Notes: a model not told the origin generated them from the sequence alone. A stretch of DNA of 32,659 bases from JAIVGV01 sp035295985 (GCA_035295985.1 DATHBT010000140.1:1-32659), one strand, 5' to 3'. Shown: positions 17,935-26,298, counted from the stretch's first letter. Numbers and translations are program-made.

Positions 17935-20547
17935 ATGCCCCGTCAGGTCAAGCACCATACTGAAATTCTGGAAGCCATCGGGCGCGTCCCGATCATCTCC
18001 GAACTCGTCGAGCGCGGCGACGCGCACGGACACGGCGGCGACACCGACGGCGAGAACGGCAACGGCCACACCAGCGCGCACGCCGAGGGCGCGCACGGCC
18101 CCGAGTCGGAGGGGCGCGGCGGCGAGGGCGGCGGCGGGGTCGCCAATCAGACCGGCCCGTTCAAGTACGAACTCGACCTCGACGTGATCGCCTACGGCCG
18201 CAACTACAACGGCAAGAAGGTCGGCCCTTACGTCAAACTGTTCATCTACGAGCCGGGCGAGGAAGTGATCCGCCAGGGCGACTGGGGCGGCAACACCTTC
18301 TACGTCGTCGTAGAGGGCAGCCTCGACGTGTACGTCGCGGACGACGCGGGCGGCACGAAGAAGGTCGGCGAGCTGCCGCAGGGCACGAGCTTCGGCGAGA
18401 TGTCGATCCTCGCGGGCGTCCCGCGCAACGCGACCTGCAAAGTGCCCGACGGGCGCACGGCCACCGTCCTTGAGATCACGCGCCCCGCCCTCCGACTGCT
18501 CCGCAAGCTCCACCGCTTCGGCAGCGCGCTCGACACCACCTACCGCAAACACGGCTTGGGGCGCACGCTCGTGGACGTGCAGCAGGCGGCCGGCGACCGC
18601 TTCGACAAGGACTTACTCAAACAGCTCGGCGAGGCCGCCCGCTTCGTCGTTTACGGCAAGGGCCACGTGATGCACGAGGAGGGCGACGCGGTCGAGAAAG
18701 TCGTCTTCCTCAAGAACGGCTGGGTGCGGCGCGTGCGCGGCATGAAGGTTCTGGCGGACGCCGCCGAGGTGGTCTCCGCAATCGAAAAATCGGAGGGCGT
18801 GGATTTCCTCGGCGCGGGCAACTGCCTCGGCCTCGAAGGACTCGGCGGCGGCGACGCCAACGCGCGCTGGGGCTACACGGCCACGGTGCTCACCCGCACC
18901 GAGGCGCTTGAGATCGACGTTGACACCCTCCGCAACAACCCGCGCCTGCTCGCGGCGGTGCGCGACTCCTTCTCCGCCTTCTCGCTCGCGGACGACGACG
19001 TGAAGATCGACCGCCGCGAAGACCTGCGCGCGCTCGCCGCCGCCGAGAAGGAGATCACGACGGGCCTCGTGGACGCCACGAACCTGCTCGTGATGGACAT
19101 GGACCTGTGCGTGCGCTGCGGCAACTGCTCCATGGCCTGCCACAAGGTTCACGGGCGCTCGCGGCTGCTGCGCCGCGGCATCCACGTCGTGCGCCCGACG
19201 CGCCTCGGCTCATCGTCCACGCAGCACGTCCTCGCGCCGTCCGTCTGCCTCCACTGCCAGGACCCCGAGTGCCTCACGGGCTGCCCCACGGGCGCCATCG
19301 GCCGCATGTCCGACGGCCAGATCGACATCGACACGAAGACCTGCATCGGCTGCGGCGACTGCGCCGTGCAGTGCCCCTACAGCGCCATCTCCATGATCCC
19401 GCGCAAGGCCCCGGCCGCCGTCCCGCAGACGTGGAAGGATCGCGCGCGCTCGTGGATCAGCCTCGCGCCGCCCACGCCGCCCGCCGAGGTGACGGAGACG
19501 GAAGACCTGCTCGCCGTCAAGTGCAACCTCTGCAACAACACGCCGCTCAACCCGAAGGGCGCGAAACGGCACGCCTACTCGTGCGAGGAGAACTGCCCGA
19601 CGGGCGCGCTCGCCCGCGTCAACCCGCGCGAATATTTCGACGAAGTCCGCGGACGGGTCGGCCTCATCTTCCAGGATCAGACGCACGCCATCGGCCGCAA
19701 CATCCACCGCCGCGATCCGCTCTACAAGCTCTGGAACGTCGGCGGCATCATCGTCACCCTGCTGCTCGCGGCGGCGACCGTCTGGGGGATGATGCGCTAC
19801 GGCCTCGACGGGCGACTGGGCGGCACTTGGCTGACCGTGCGGTGGCTGACAGGGATCGTCGGCTTGGTGGGCATCGCGGCCGTGATGTCCTACTCGGCGC
19901 GCAAGCAGGTTTACCGCCGCCGCGCCGGCCCCTTGCGCTACTGGCTGCTGCTCCACGTTTACGCGGGCGTGGCCGCTGGCATCCTGCTCCTGCTCCACGG
20001 CGGGACGAGCACGGGCGGACTGCTGACGACCGCGCTGATGCTCTCCTTCGACCTCGTTATCCTGACGGGCCTGTTCGGCACGGCCGCCTACATCATCGCG
20101 CCGCGCGTCATGACGAGCATCGAGGGCGAGCCGCTGCTCGTCGAAGACCTCCGCGCGCGCCGCGACGAACTGCGCACGCAGCTCGCGACCATCGGCCAGC
20201 AGAGCGGCCCCGATCTGCGCGATCTGGTTAAGCGCGAAGTGCGCCGCCGCTTCCTCTCCTTCGGCTTCCTGCTGCGTCAGTACCTCCGCCGCGAGAACCT
20301 CGATGATCTCCTGCGCCACGCGCGCAAGGAGGTGCAGGGCCAGGCCGACTCCCTGAGCGATACCGACTCGCGCAGGCTCTTCGACGAGGCGGTCGAGGCC
20401 ACGGTGCTGCTGCGCCGCGCCGACTCGCTCATCTACCTGCACCAGCTCCTCAAGCTCTGGCTCGCGCCGCACGTCGTCGCCACGGCCCTGATGCTCGTGC
20501 TGATGCTCGTCCACATCATCCAGGTCGTCTTCTTCGCGGTGCGGTAG
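17935..20547 (+). CDS. Double cNMP-binding / four-[4Fe-4S] / diheme-b membrane fusion protein
   Basis: An 870-residue multidomain redox protein. A Gly/His-rich low-complexity stretch (about 30-72) precedes a first cyclic-nucleotide-binding domain (about 100-195). Its phosphate cassette FGEMSILAGVPRNATC (153-168) keeps the key Glu and Arg. A second, degenerate domain follows (about 235-345, LGLEGLGGG, no Arg). Sixteen Cys form four [4Fe-4S] sites in DmsB/HybA style: 392-395-398-402, 438-441-446-450, 470-473-476-480 and 530-533-550-554. Five hydrophobic helices follow. His674/His688 and His846/His860 are each 14 residues apart on one helix, the spacing of bis-His diheme b bundles. It likely moves electrons between FeS clusters and the membrane under ligand control. 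The FHA-cytochrome gene follows after 23 nt. Confidence 0.87.
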   Translation: MPRQVKHHTEILEAIGRVPIISELVERGDAHGHGGDTDGENGNGHTSAHAEGAHGPESEGRGGEGGGGVANQTGPFKYELDLDVIAYGRNYNGKKVGPYVKLFIYEPGEEVIRQGDWGGNTFYVVVEGSLDVYVADDAGGTKKVGELPQGTSFGEMSILAGVPRNATCKVPDGRTATVLEITRPALRLLRKLHRFGSALDTTYRKHGLGRTLVDVQQAAGDRFDKDLLKQLGEAARFVVYGKGHVMHEEGDAVEKVVFLKNGWVRRVRGMKVLADAAEVVSAIEKSEGVDFLGAGNCLGLEGLGGGDANARWGYTATVLTRTEALEIDVDTLRNNPRLLAAVRDSFSAFSLADDDVKIDRREDLRALAAAEKEITTGLVDATNLLVMDMDLCVRCGNCSMACHKVHGRSRLLRRGIHVVRPTRLGSSSTQHVLAPSVCLHCQDPECLTGCPTGAIGRMSDGQIDIDTKTCIGCGDCAVQCPYSAISMIPRKAPAAVPQTWKDRARSWISLAPPTPPAEVTETEDLLAVKCNLCNNTPLNPKGAKRHAYSCEENCPTGALARVNPREYFDEVRGRVGLIFQDQTHAIGRNIHRRDPLYKLWNVGGIIVTLLLAAATVWGMMRYGLDGRLGGTWLTVRWLTGIVGLVGIAAVMSYSARKQVYRRRAGPLRYWLLLHVYAGVAAGILLLLHGGTSTGGLLTTALMLSFDLVILTGLFGTAAYIIAPRVMTSIEGEPLLVEDLRARRDELRTQLATIGQQSGPDLRDLVKREVRRRFLSFGFLLRQYLRRENLDDLLRHARKEVQGQADSLSDTDSRRLFDEAVEATVLLRRADSLIYLHQLLKLWLAPHVVATALMLVLMLVHIIQVVFFAVR

Positions 20548-20570
20548 CCGCCCCCTGAAACTTCGCCGGC

Positions 20571-22079
20571 ATGGAAACACAGACCAGCAAGTTCATCATC
20601 AACCGCGAGGATCGCTCAATCGATCCCATCACAGTCGTCACCGAGGGGCTGACCATCGGCAACCTCCCCGACTGCGAGTTGCACCTGAACCACCCGACCG
20701 TCTCCGAAATCCACGCGGGCATCGTCCAGCTCGGCGGCGACTTCTACATCACGCACCTGAGCAAGTCGAACTCGACGACCCTGAACGGCAAGCTCGTCGA
20801 GGGCCGCGCGCAAATCTCCGACGGCGACATAGTCCAGATCGGCCCCTTCCTCCTCACGCTCCGGCGCGAGGGGCGCGCTCTCCGCATCGACGTGAGGTAC
20901 GAGGTGGGCGTGCGCGTCGGCGACGGCGCGGTCGCGGGCGAGCAGGCCACGGCCGCCATCGCCGACGAGGTCGCGCCCGCGCCCTCCGCGGCGGCGCAGT
21001 CGGCCTCGGCCTCGGCCGATCAGCAGGCCGCGCAGGGCACAGGGGGCGAGGACGAGGGCGGCGCGGACGCCTTCGAGGTCTTCTGGAACAAGCGACTGCG
21101 CGAGGCGGGCAAGATCGCCAAGCCCTCGCCGCTCCGGCCGCACGCCCCGCCGCGCCTCGGCAAGATGCGCCACAACTGGAAGCCCACGCGCGATCTCGTC
21201 CGCCCCTGGCCCGTCTCGCTCTTCACCTGGGCGCTCGTCGTCGTCGGCGTCCTCTCGGTCGCCGCGGCCGTCGCCTATACCAACGCCTACTCGCCCGCGC
21301 CGCTCTCCGATCCTCACGCGCGTACGCAGCTCGCCTCGCAGACGCAGATCGCGCAGCGAGCGAACGCCAACTCCTGCACGACCTGCCACACGCTGACCGG
21401 CGGCATGGAGCAGAATTGCGCCTCGTGCCACACGACGCAGGCCTTCTCGCCCGCGCCGCTCGACGCGCACGCCGCGGCCGGCGTCGGGTGCTCGACCTGC
21501 CACTCCGAGCACAAGGGCCGCGATTTCCGCCCGGCCGTCGCCGCGCTCAGCGCCGACTTCCAGCGCGGGGTCGTCCCCGACAACACCTGCACGGGCTGCC
21601 ACAACGACGCCAACAAAAAACTCTACAACGGCCGCACCGTCTCCACCCCGCACGGCGGCACGTTCGGATACCCCGTAGTAGCGGGGCAGTGGAAGTGGGA
21701 GGGTTTGAGCCAGTCCGCGTGGAATGACAAGCCGGAGGAAGTGCGCCAACTTCTGGCCGCGTTCCCCGCGGCGAACGAGAACGAGCGCCGCAACGCGCAG
21801 TTCCACGCTCTGCACCTGCACCGCATCCGCGCCGTCGGCGGCCTCCCCGCGAACGAGGCCGGCGAGCTGACCTGTTCGAGCTGCCACAACCGCTGGGGCA
21901 CGAGCATCGACCGCGAGACGCCCCGCCAGACCTGCGCCCTCTGCCACAACGGCAGCACCGACGCAAAGACGGGCCGCGCCTTCGTCGCCTCGAACGCGCC
22001 CAACTGCACCTCCTGCCACGCGCAGCACCCGAAGCAGACGCGCCACTGGAACTCGTCGCTGCTGGCCGAGCGGAGGTAG
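20571..22079 (+). CDS. FHA domain / transmembrane / heptaheme cytochrome c fusion
   Basis: A 502-residue protein that combines signalling and electron-transfer parts. The N-terminal FHA domain (about 20-100) has LTIGNLPDCELHLNHPTVS, then SEIHAG and STTLNG, the phosphothreonine-binding loops. An Ala/Glu-rich linker leads to one transmembrane helix (about 216-236). Beyond it are seven CxxCH heme sites at residues 269, 283, 307, 340, 435, 455 and 479. Topology should place FHA in the cytoplasm and the hemes in the periplasm. It lies between two FeS redox genes on the same strand. A phosphorylated partner protein binding to FHA could gate or assemble the electron chain; this is an inference. Confidence 0.9.
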   Translation: METQTSKFIINREDRSIDPITVVTEGLTIGNLPDCELHLNHPTVSEIHAGIVQLGGDFYITHLSKSNSTTLNGKLVEGRAQISDGDIVQIGPFLLTLRREGRALRIDVRYEVGVRVGDGAVAGEQATAAIADEVAPAPSAAAQSASASADQQAAQGTGGEDEGGADAFEVFWNKRLREAGKIAKPSPLRPHAPPRLGKMRHNWKPTRDLVRPWPVSLFTWALVVVGVLSVAAAVAYTNAYSPAPLSDPHARTQLASQTQIAQRANANSCTTCHTLTGGMEQNCASCHTTQAFSPAPLDAHAAAGVGCSTCHSEHKGRDFRPAVAALSADFQRGVVPDNTCTGCHNDANKKLYNGRTVSTPHGGTFGYPVVAGQWKWEGLSQSAWNDKPEEVRQLLAAFPAANENERRNAQFHALHLHRIRAVGGLPANEAGELTCSSCHNRWGTSIDRETPRQTCALCHNGSTDAKTGRAFVASNAPNCTSCHAQHPKQTRHWNSSLLAERR

Positions 22080-22086
22080 CTGTTTT

Positions 22087-22232
22087 TTAGCTATTAGCTA
22101 TTAGCTGTTAGCTTTTAGCCAGGAGTAGCGGAAATCGATTTGTTACCGGCTTGGACAGCGGCCGGCGTTTAGAACGAGGGTCAGGCGGCGGAGTTTTGCT
22201 TTTTTGTCTTAAGGCTAATAGCTAATAGCTAA
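22087..22232. repeat. TTAGCTA heptamer array with distant inverted copy
   Basis: Five 7-nt units (TTAGCTA x2, TTAGCTG, TTAGCTT, TTAGCCA) occupy 22087-22121, eight nt after the FHA-cytochrome stop. An inverted copy at 22214-22232 pairs perfectly over 19 bp with 22087-22105, leaving a loop of about 108 nt. The second arm ends 15 nt before the next start codon. Both flanking genes read rightward, so this is not a convergent terminator. The sequence is AT-rich compared with everything around it. Confidence 0.75.
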
Positions 22233-22247
22233 CAGCTTCTTTTCCCC

Positions 22248-23804
22248 ATGAGAAAATCGCAACTCATCATCATCCTTGCGCTGCTCTTCGTGCTGCTCGC
22301 CATCAACCTGCTGAGCGGGGAGGACGCGGGCGCGAAAGACTTCTTCGGCGGCCTGCCGTGGTACGGGTGGGCCGGGGTCGGCTTCGTGCTCGCGGGCACG
22401 GGGATCGGGTTCGCGCTCCGCGACGCGGCGGCCGCGCGCCGCCTGCTCGAAGAGCCGCCGCCGCCGCCGCCGCAGGAGGACTCCGGCGGCCGAATCCAGC
22501 TCACGCCCGAGCAGATCGAGAAGTACGACAAGAACGGCCCCGCCTACCCGCACCCGGTCATCATCACCGAGCGGTGCATCGGCTGCCACGCCTGCGTCGA
22601 GGCCTGCCCCCACGACGTGCTCACCATTATCAACGGCACGGCGGCAGTCGCCGCGCGCGACCTCTGCATGGAGGACACGGCCTGCCAGGTCGAGTGCCCC
22701 GTCAACCCCAAGGCGTGCATCGTCGTCAACACCTCGAAGAGGATTCCGAAGAGGAAGGTGCCGACGCGCGACGCCAAGTTCATGACGAACGTGCCCGGCT
22801 GCTTCATCATCGGCGACGTGTCGGGCACGCCGCTCATCAAGAACGCCGCCAACGAAGGCGCGGACGTGATCAAGTTCGTCGAGGAGGAGCTGAAGGGCGC
22901 ACAGCCCGAGCCGAAGGCCGAGCTGGACGTGGCGATCATCGGAGCCGGGCCTGCGGGCCTGTCGGCCGCCGTCATCGCGCAGCAAACCGGGCTGAGGTAC
23001 GTCTGCGTCGAGCAGGACACGGTGCTCGCGACCATCGTGGCGTACCCGGCGAACAAGTACGTCCACTTCAAGCCGGGCACGATGGTCTCGCGGGGCGGCA
23101 TCGACGTCGGCGGCGAGGGCTTGCAGCGCGAGGTCATCATCGAAAGCTGGAAGCAGACGATGCTCGACGCCGGCGCGCGCGTCAGCGAGCTTGAGAGCTG
23201 CAAGGGGGTCGAGCGCGCGAAGGACGGCGACTACTTCACGGTCAAGACCGCGCGCGGCGAGGCCAAGGAGCCGGCCGAGTACCGCGCCCGCCGCGTCGTC
23301 CTCGCCCTCGGCAACCGCGGCACGCCGATGAAGCTGGGCGTCAAGGGCGAAGACCTGGAGATCGAGCGCGACGGCAAGCGCCAGCCGAAGGTCAACTACC
23401 GGCTGGCCGACCCGGAGGAGTTCAAGCGCAAGAAGATGATCGTAGTCGGCGCGGGCAACTCGGCCATCGAGGCGGCGGTCGATCTGGTCGCCCGGCGCAA
23501 CGGCGATCAGATCACCTACCGCCCTGCGGACGAGATCAACGAGGTCACGCTCGTCATCCGCAGCGACATCAAGAACGACCTGAAGTTCACGAACAAGCTC
23601 CAGGTCTTCCAGTGTATCGACGACGGCAAGATCAAGGTGATGTTCGGGACGGCGATCAAGGAGATCAAGGAGGATGAGGTCTCGCTGATGAACGCCCGCT
23701 CGAAGGAGGACAAGGGCACGATCAAGAACGACTTCATCTTCGCCCTCATCGGCGGCGAGCGCCCCAGCAAGTTCCTCGAATCAATCGGCATCACCATCGG
23801 GTAG
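22248..23804 (+). CDS. Membrane-anchored dicluster-ferredoxin flavoprotein, apparently circularly permuted TrxR-like
   Basis: A 518-residue protein with two N-terminal hydrophobic helices (about 5-22 and 38-58) and a Pro-rich linker. Two [4Fe-4S] sites follow: Cys 110-113-116-120, and 140-146-150-157 with unusual spacing. A thioredoxin-reductase-like flavoprotein part has FAD motif GAGPAGLSA (232-240) and NAD(P) motif VVGAGNSAIEAA (399-410). The second FAD motif of this family, normally at the C-terminus, is instead at 180-205 (TNVPGCFIIGDV, then AANEGADVI), before GAGPAGLSA. The protein ends at DFIFALIGGERPSKFLESIG, where that motif should begin. No CxxC redox disulfide is seen, so it probably transfers electrons between NAD(P)H, FAD and FeS rather than reducing thioredoxin. 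Confidence 0.88.
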   Translation: MRKSQLIIILALLFVLLAINLLSGEDAGAKDFFGGLPWYGWAGVGFVLAGTGIGFALRDAAAARRLLEEPPPPPPQEDSGGRIQLTPEQIEKYDKNGPAYPHPVIITERCIGCHACVEACPHDVLTIINGTAAVAARDLCMEDTACQVECPVNPKACIVVNTSKRIPKRKVPTRDAKFMTNVPGCFIIGDVSGTPLIKNAANEGADVIKFVEEELKGAQPEPKAELDVAIIGAGPAGLSAAVIAQQTGLRYVCVEQDTVLATIVAYPANKYVHFKPGTMVSRGGIDVGGEGLQREVIIESWKQTMLDAGARVSELESCKGVERAKDGDYFTVKTARGEAKEPAEYRARRVVLALGNRGTPMKLGVKGEDLEIERDGKRQPKVNYRLADPEEFKRKKMIVVGAGNSAIEAAVDLVARRNGDQITYRPADEINEVTLVIRSDIKNDLKFTNKLQVFQCIDDGKIKVMFGTAIKEIKEDEVSLMNARSKEDKGTIKNDFIFALIGGERPSKFLESIGITIG

Positions 23805-23838
23805 CAATGAAGGGCCGCGGCGCGCGGTCGCGGCGCGC

Positions 23839-23894
23839 AAAAACTCTGAGGCCGCGTCGGTGTTCTTAAACACCGACGCGGCCTCAGAGTTTTT
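23839..23894. terminator. Bidirectional intrinsic terminator, perfect 26-bp stem
   Basis: Arms 23839-23864 and 23869-23894 pair perfectly over 26 bp around a CTTA loop. The stem ends in AAAAA on one side and TTTTT on the other, so both strands read a GC-rich hairpin followed by a T run. It sits between the convergent flavoprotein gene (plus, ends 23804) and lipoprotein gene (minus, ends 23922). It should terminate both. Confidence 0.93.
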
Positions 23895-23921
23895 GTGGTG
23901 CGTGATTCTACCGGCCGGGCC

Positions 23922-24479
23922 TCACTGTTCGAGACCGTTGGTCGGGACGGGCCGCCCCATCGATTCGTAAATCTGGACGATCTGGGTCATCTTCGCGCGC
24001 GCCTCGGAGTTCGACGGGTCGTACTTGAGGGCGCGGCGGAAGTCGCCGAGGGCGAACTTGTAGAGGGCGGGCGCGCCGGCCTCGTAATAGACGTTCCCGC
24101 GCTCGACGTAGGCCGCGGCGGCTGCCTTTTTGTCGGCCTCACCCGCGCCGCCGGCCTTCGCCTTCGCCTCGGCCTTTTCGATTTTCGCGTCAAGCTCCGC
24201 GGTGTTCACGGCCGGGTTCGACGGCGCCGCGCCGCCCCCGGCCGGGGCCGCCGGCTGCGCGGGCTGCTGCTGCGAGCCGCCGCCGTGCGCGGACGCGACG
24301 GGCGGAAGCCCCGTGCTCGTCTGCGCGCCGGAAGCGGGCGCGGCGGGCGACGCGGCCGTAGTCGCGGCCGGGCCGTTCGCGTTGCGGGCCGAGGCGTCAC
24401 CCTCGGCCGTGGGCTGCGGGCCGCAGGCGGCGAGCGCGAGGAGCGAAGCGGAGGAGAACGTGACGAGGAATTTTCGCAT
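23922..24479 (-). CDS. TPR-like lipoprotein
   Basis: A 185-residue lipoprotein: the signal peptide ends in the lipobox LALAAC, so the Cys near residue 19 should be lipidated. An Ala/Pro/Gly-rich linker of about 75 residues tethers a helical C-terminal domain. This includes KIEKAEAKAKAGGAGEADKK, RGNVYYEAGAPALYKFALGD and the end motif YESMGRPVPTNG. That domain matches the core of the exported protein at 5415-6185. ATG 24479 is preferred because AAGG lies 8 nt upstream; ATG 24485 would add two residues. It lies 96 nt after the cytochrome c3 gene on the same strand. Confidence 0.85.
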   Translation of the reverse strand: MRKFLVTFSSASLLALAACGPQPTAEGDASARNANGPAATTAASPAAPASGAQTSTGLPPVASAHGGGSQQQPAQPAAPAGGGAAPSNPAVNTAELDAKIEKAEAKAKAGGAGEADKKAAAAAYVERGNVYYEAGAPALYKFALGDFRRALKYDPSNSEARAKMTQIVQIYESMGRPVPTNGLEQ

Positions 24480-24514
24480 GATCATTGCCTTGTAAATCTA
24501 CCTCCGGACGAGTT

Positions 24515-24553
24515 TTCGCCCGCGCCCGTGACTTGCGGACGGGCGCGGGCGAA
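24515..24553. other. Perfect 14-bp GC-rich hairpin between cytochrome c3 and lipoprotein genes
   Basis: TTCGCCCGCGCCCG (24515-24528) and its complement (24540-24553) form a perfect stem around an 11-nt loop. It follows the cytochrome c3 stop and precedes the lipoprotein gene on the minus strand. No T run follows it in that direction, so it may partially reduce downstream expression or protect the upstream message rather than end transcription. Confidence 0.6.
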
Positions 24554-24575
24554 GTTGTGTTGAAGTTTGCGCGCC

Positions 24576-25160
24576 TTAGCTACCCGAAGTGGTCTTGCCG
24601 TTGTGGCACTCGGCGCACTTGATCGGGGCGGTCGTCGCGGCCTTCACCTTCTTGACCGACTCGTGGCACTCGATGCAGTTGATGTGGTAGGCGTTCTCGT
24701 TCGTCAGCTCGACCTCGTCGCCGTTGGCGCGTGTGAAGGTGACGATCTCCGGCCAGCTCGCCGGCTTCGTGCCGGCCTGCGAGTGGCACTGGGCGCAGCC
24801 CTTGACCGGCTTCGAGTCGGGCTTTTCGAGCAGTGCGGTGGTCAGAACCACGTCGCGCTCGGAGGTCACGAGGTTGTTCGTGAGAGCAGCCTTCGGCTGA
24901 TCCGTGTGGTGGCACTCGGCGCAGCTCGGCACCGACTTCATGTCGGCGCTGTAGTTCTTCGTCGAGTGGGTGACGTGGTTGAAGGGGACGACTTCCTTGT
25001 CCGGGCTTTTCGTCGTCTTCGGACTCTTGTTGAGGACGACGTGTTCGGGCTGCTTCTTGCTTTCGCGGAGCGCGAGGTTGGCCGCCGCTGGCGAGAGATG
25101 CGAAGCCGAGAGGGCGACGAAGCCGAGCGCGACGGCCGCGAGTGTGATGAATAGTTTCAT
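24576..25160 (-). CDS. Tetraheme cytochrome c3-type protein
   Basis: A 194-residue periplasmic protein with a signal peptide (MKLFITLAAVALGFVALSAS). Four CxxCH sites are at residues 80, 122, 162 and 182. The stretch FNHVTHSTKNYSADMK before CAECHH, with extra His residues as axial ligands, is typical of class III (cytochrome c3/c7) multiheme proteins with bis-His hemes. It probably shuttles electrons at low potential between membrane and periplasmic partners. ATG 25160 starts the signal peptide; the frame is open upstream to 25322 but crosses the promoter. A sigma-70-type promoter lies 130-160 nt upstream. Confidence 0.9.
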   Translation of the reverse strand: MKLFITLAAVALGFVALSASHLSPAAANLALRESKKQPEHVVLNKSPKTTKSPDKEVVPFNHVTHSTKNYSADMKSVPSCAECHHTDQPKAALTNNLVTSERDVVLTTALLEKPDSKPVKGCAQCHSQAGTKPASWPEIVTFTRANGDEVELTNENAYHINCIECHESVKKVKAATTAPIKCAECHNGKTTSGS

Positions 25161-25293
25161 AGCCTTTTCCCTGAAGGCCCCTACAGCAGGGGTCGAGTTC
25201 GGTCGATGACTGATTTCAAAGGGAGAGCCGTCGAGTCGCGGGAAAGCACGAACCGCGTGGACAAATTTTTCCAACCGGGGAGTCCGGCGATGA

Positions 25294-25322
25294 ATGATAG
25301 ACAGGGGCCGGTTCCTTGTCAA
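25294..25322 (-). promoter_or_regulatory. Sigma-70-type promoter for the cytochrome c3 gene
   Basis: On the minus strand a perfect TTGACA (25322-25317) and TATCAT (25299-25294) are separated by exactly 17 nt. The predicted start near 25287 leaves a leader of about 127 nt before ATG 25160. A small hairpin (CCCCT/AGGGG) lies in that leader near 25180-25195. The promoter sits in a 184-nt gap, so the c3 gene can be expressed apart from the upstream nine-heme genes. Confidence 0.68.
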
Positions 25323-25344
25323 TCACTTTCCGAAGTGACGCGGC

Positions 25345-26298
25345 TCACGGGCCGAGGCGGAAGGTCTGGCCGGCGTGGCACTTCGCGCAGTTGTCGAAGC
25401 GCGCGTCGCCGAAGACGACCCGGCCGCCGATCCTGCGCCGGTCGTTGTGGCAGGTGGCGCAACTGATGCCGCCCGCCGCGAAGTGCTGCGCGAAGCGCGG
25501 GGCCGTGACCTGCTGCGACTGCGGCAGGCCCGCCCGAAGCTGATGGCAGTCGTTGCAGCCCATGCCCTGGCGCGGGCCGTGCGTCGAGTGGCGGAAGGCG
25601 ACGAAGGAGCGCGAGGCGGCGGCCGTGCGGAAGAAGCGCCCCACCTGATGGCACGCCCCGCACGATCCGATGTCACGGCCGCCGGCCGATGCGCCGGGCG
25701 TGTGGCAGGCGTAGCACTGCGAGTGCGCGCCGAGTCCGGCGGGGATAGACATCGCGGCTGAGCGGCGTCCGGCCGGGCGGTGGCAGGCGGCACAGCCTTC
25801 GGCGGGGCGGGCCGAGCCCGTGTCGTGCTGCGCGTGGTCGAAGCGCGCGTTGAAGCTCTGGAGCGTGGGGAAGTTTTTGACGGGCGGGTTCTGGCCGTCG
25901 AGGCTCGTGTGGCAGATGGCGCACATCGGGATGTTCGGCGTGACGAACTGCGGCAGGTGGCAGCCTGTGCAGGCCTTGTGGCCCGGCAGGCGCGGCGAGG
26001 CCGAGTTGTCGCGCCGCTCGTGGCACGAGGCGCAGGCGAGCGAGGCGTGGCGCTGGCTCGTGTGCAGGAACCTTGAGAAGTCCACGTTCGACTGCCGGGC
26101 CGCGGCGAGGAAGTTTACGCCCGGCGGCGCGGCGCTGGCGCGCGAGACGGCCGCGCGACCGCCGAAGTAAACGCCCGTGACCAGCGAGCAGACGAGGCAG
26201 GCGGCGAGCAAGGCGGGCGGGACTCGCCCGCCGCGCGCGCGCGCGCCGGTCGCAAAGCGACGCGCCGCCGGTCTCCAAGTCCGCCGTAGCTCGATCAT
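25345..26298 (-). CDS. Nine-heme membrane-anchored cytochrome c
   Basis: A 317-residue protein with a basic N-terminus and one hydrophobic helix (ALLAACLVCSLVTGVYFGG, about residues 30-48), acting as anchor or uncleaved signal. Nine CxxCH sites follow: CASCH, CTGCH, CAICH, CAACH, CYACH, CGACH, CNDCH, CATCH and CAKCH. Extra His residues in FDHAQHD and FRHSTHG are likely axial ligands. Dense heme packing suggests a periplasmic electron wire. ATG 26298 is chosen over the TTG at 26301. The gene begins 13 nt after the other nine-heme gene, so the two are probably co-translated and may work together. Confidence 0.9.
   Translation of the reverse strand: MIELRRTWRPAARRFATGARARGGRVPPALLAACLVCSLVTGVYFGGRAAVSRASAAPPGVNFLAAARQSNVDFSRFLHTSQRHASLACASCHERRDNSASPRLPGHKACTGCHLPQFVTPNIPMCAICHTSLDGQNPPVKNFPTLQSFNARFDHAQHDTGSARPAEGCAACHRPAGRRSAAMSIPAGLGAHSQCYACHTPGASAGGRDIGSCGACHQVGRFFRTAAASRSFVAFRHSTHGPRQGMGCNDCHQLRAGLPQSQQVTAPRFAQHFAAGGISCATCHNDRRRIGGRVVFGDARFDNCAKCHAGQTFRLGP

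Noticed and set aside
17587..18552. Extension of the sigma-factor frame by over 300 codons
   Set aside because: The extension is antisense to the cNMP/FeS gene and has no sigma similarity; ATG 17586 gives a normal ECF sigma length.
22151..22175. TTGGAC and TAGAAC as a promoter before the flavoprotein gene
   Set aside because: The spacing is only 13 nt, too short for a sigma-70 promoter.
24515..24553. GC-rich hairpin considered as an intrinsic terminator
   Set aside because: No T run follows it on the minus strand, where the adjoining genes are transcribed, so it is listed only as a hairpin.
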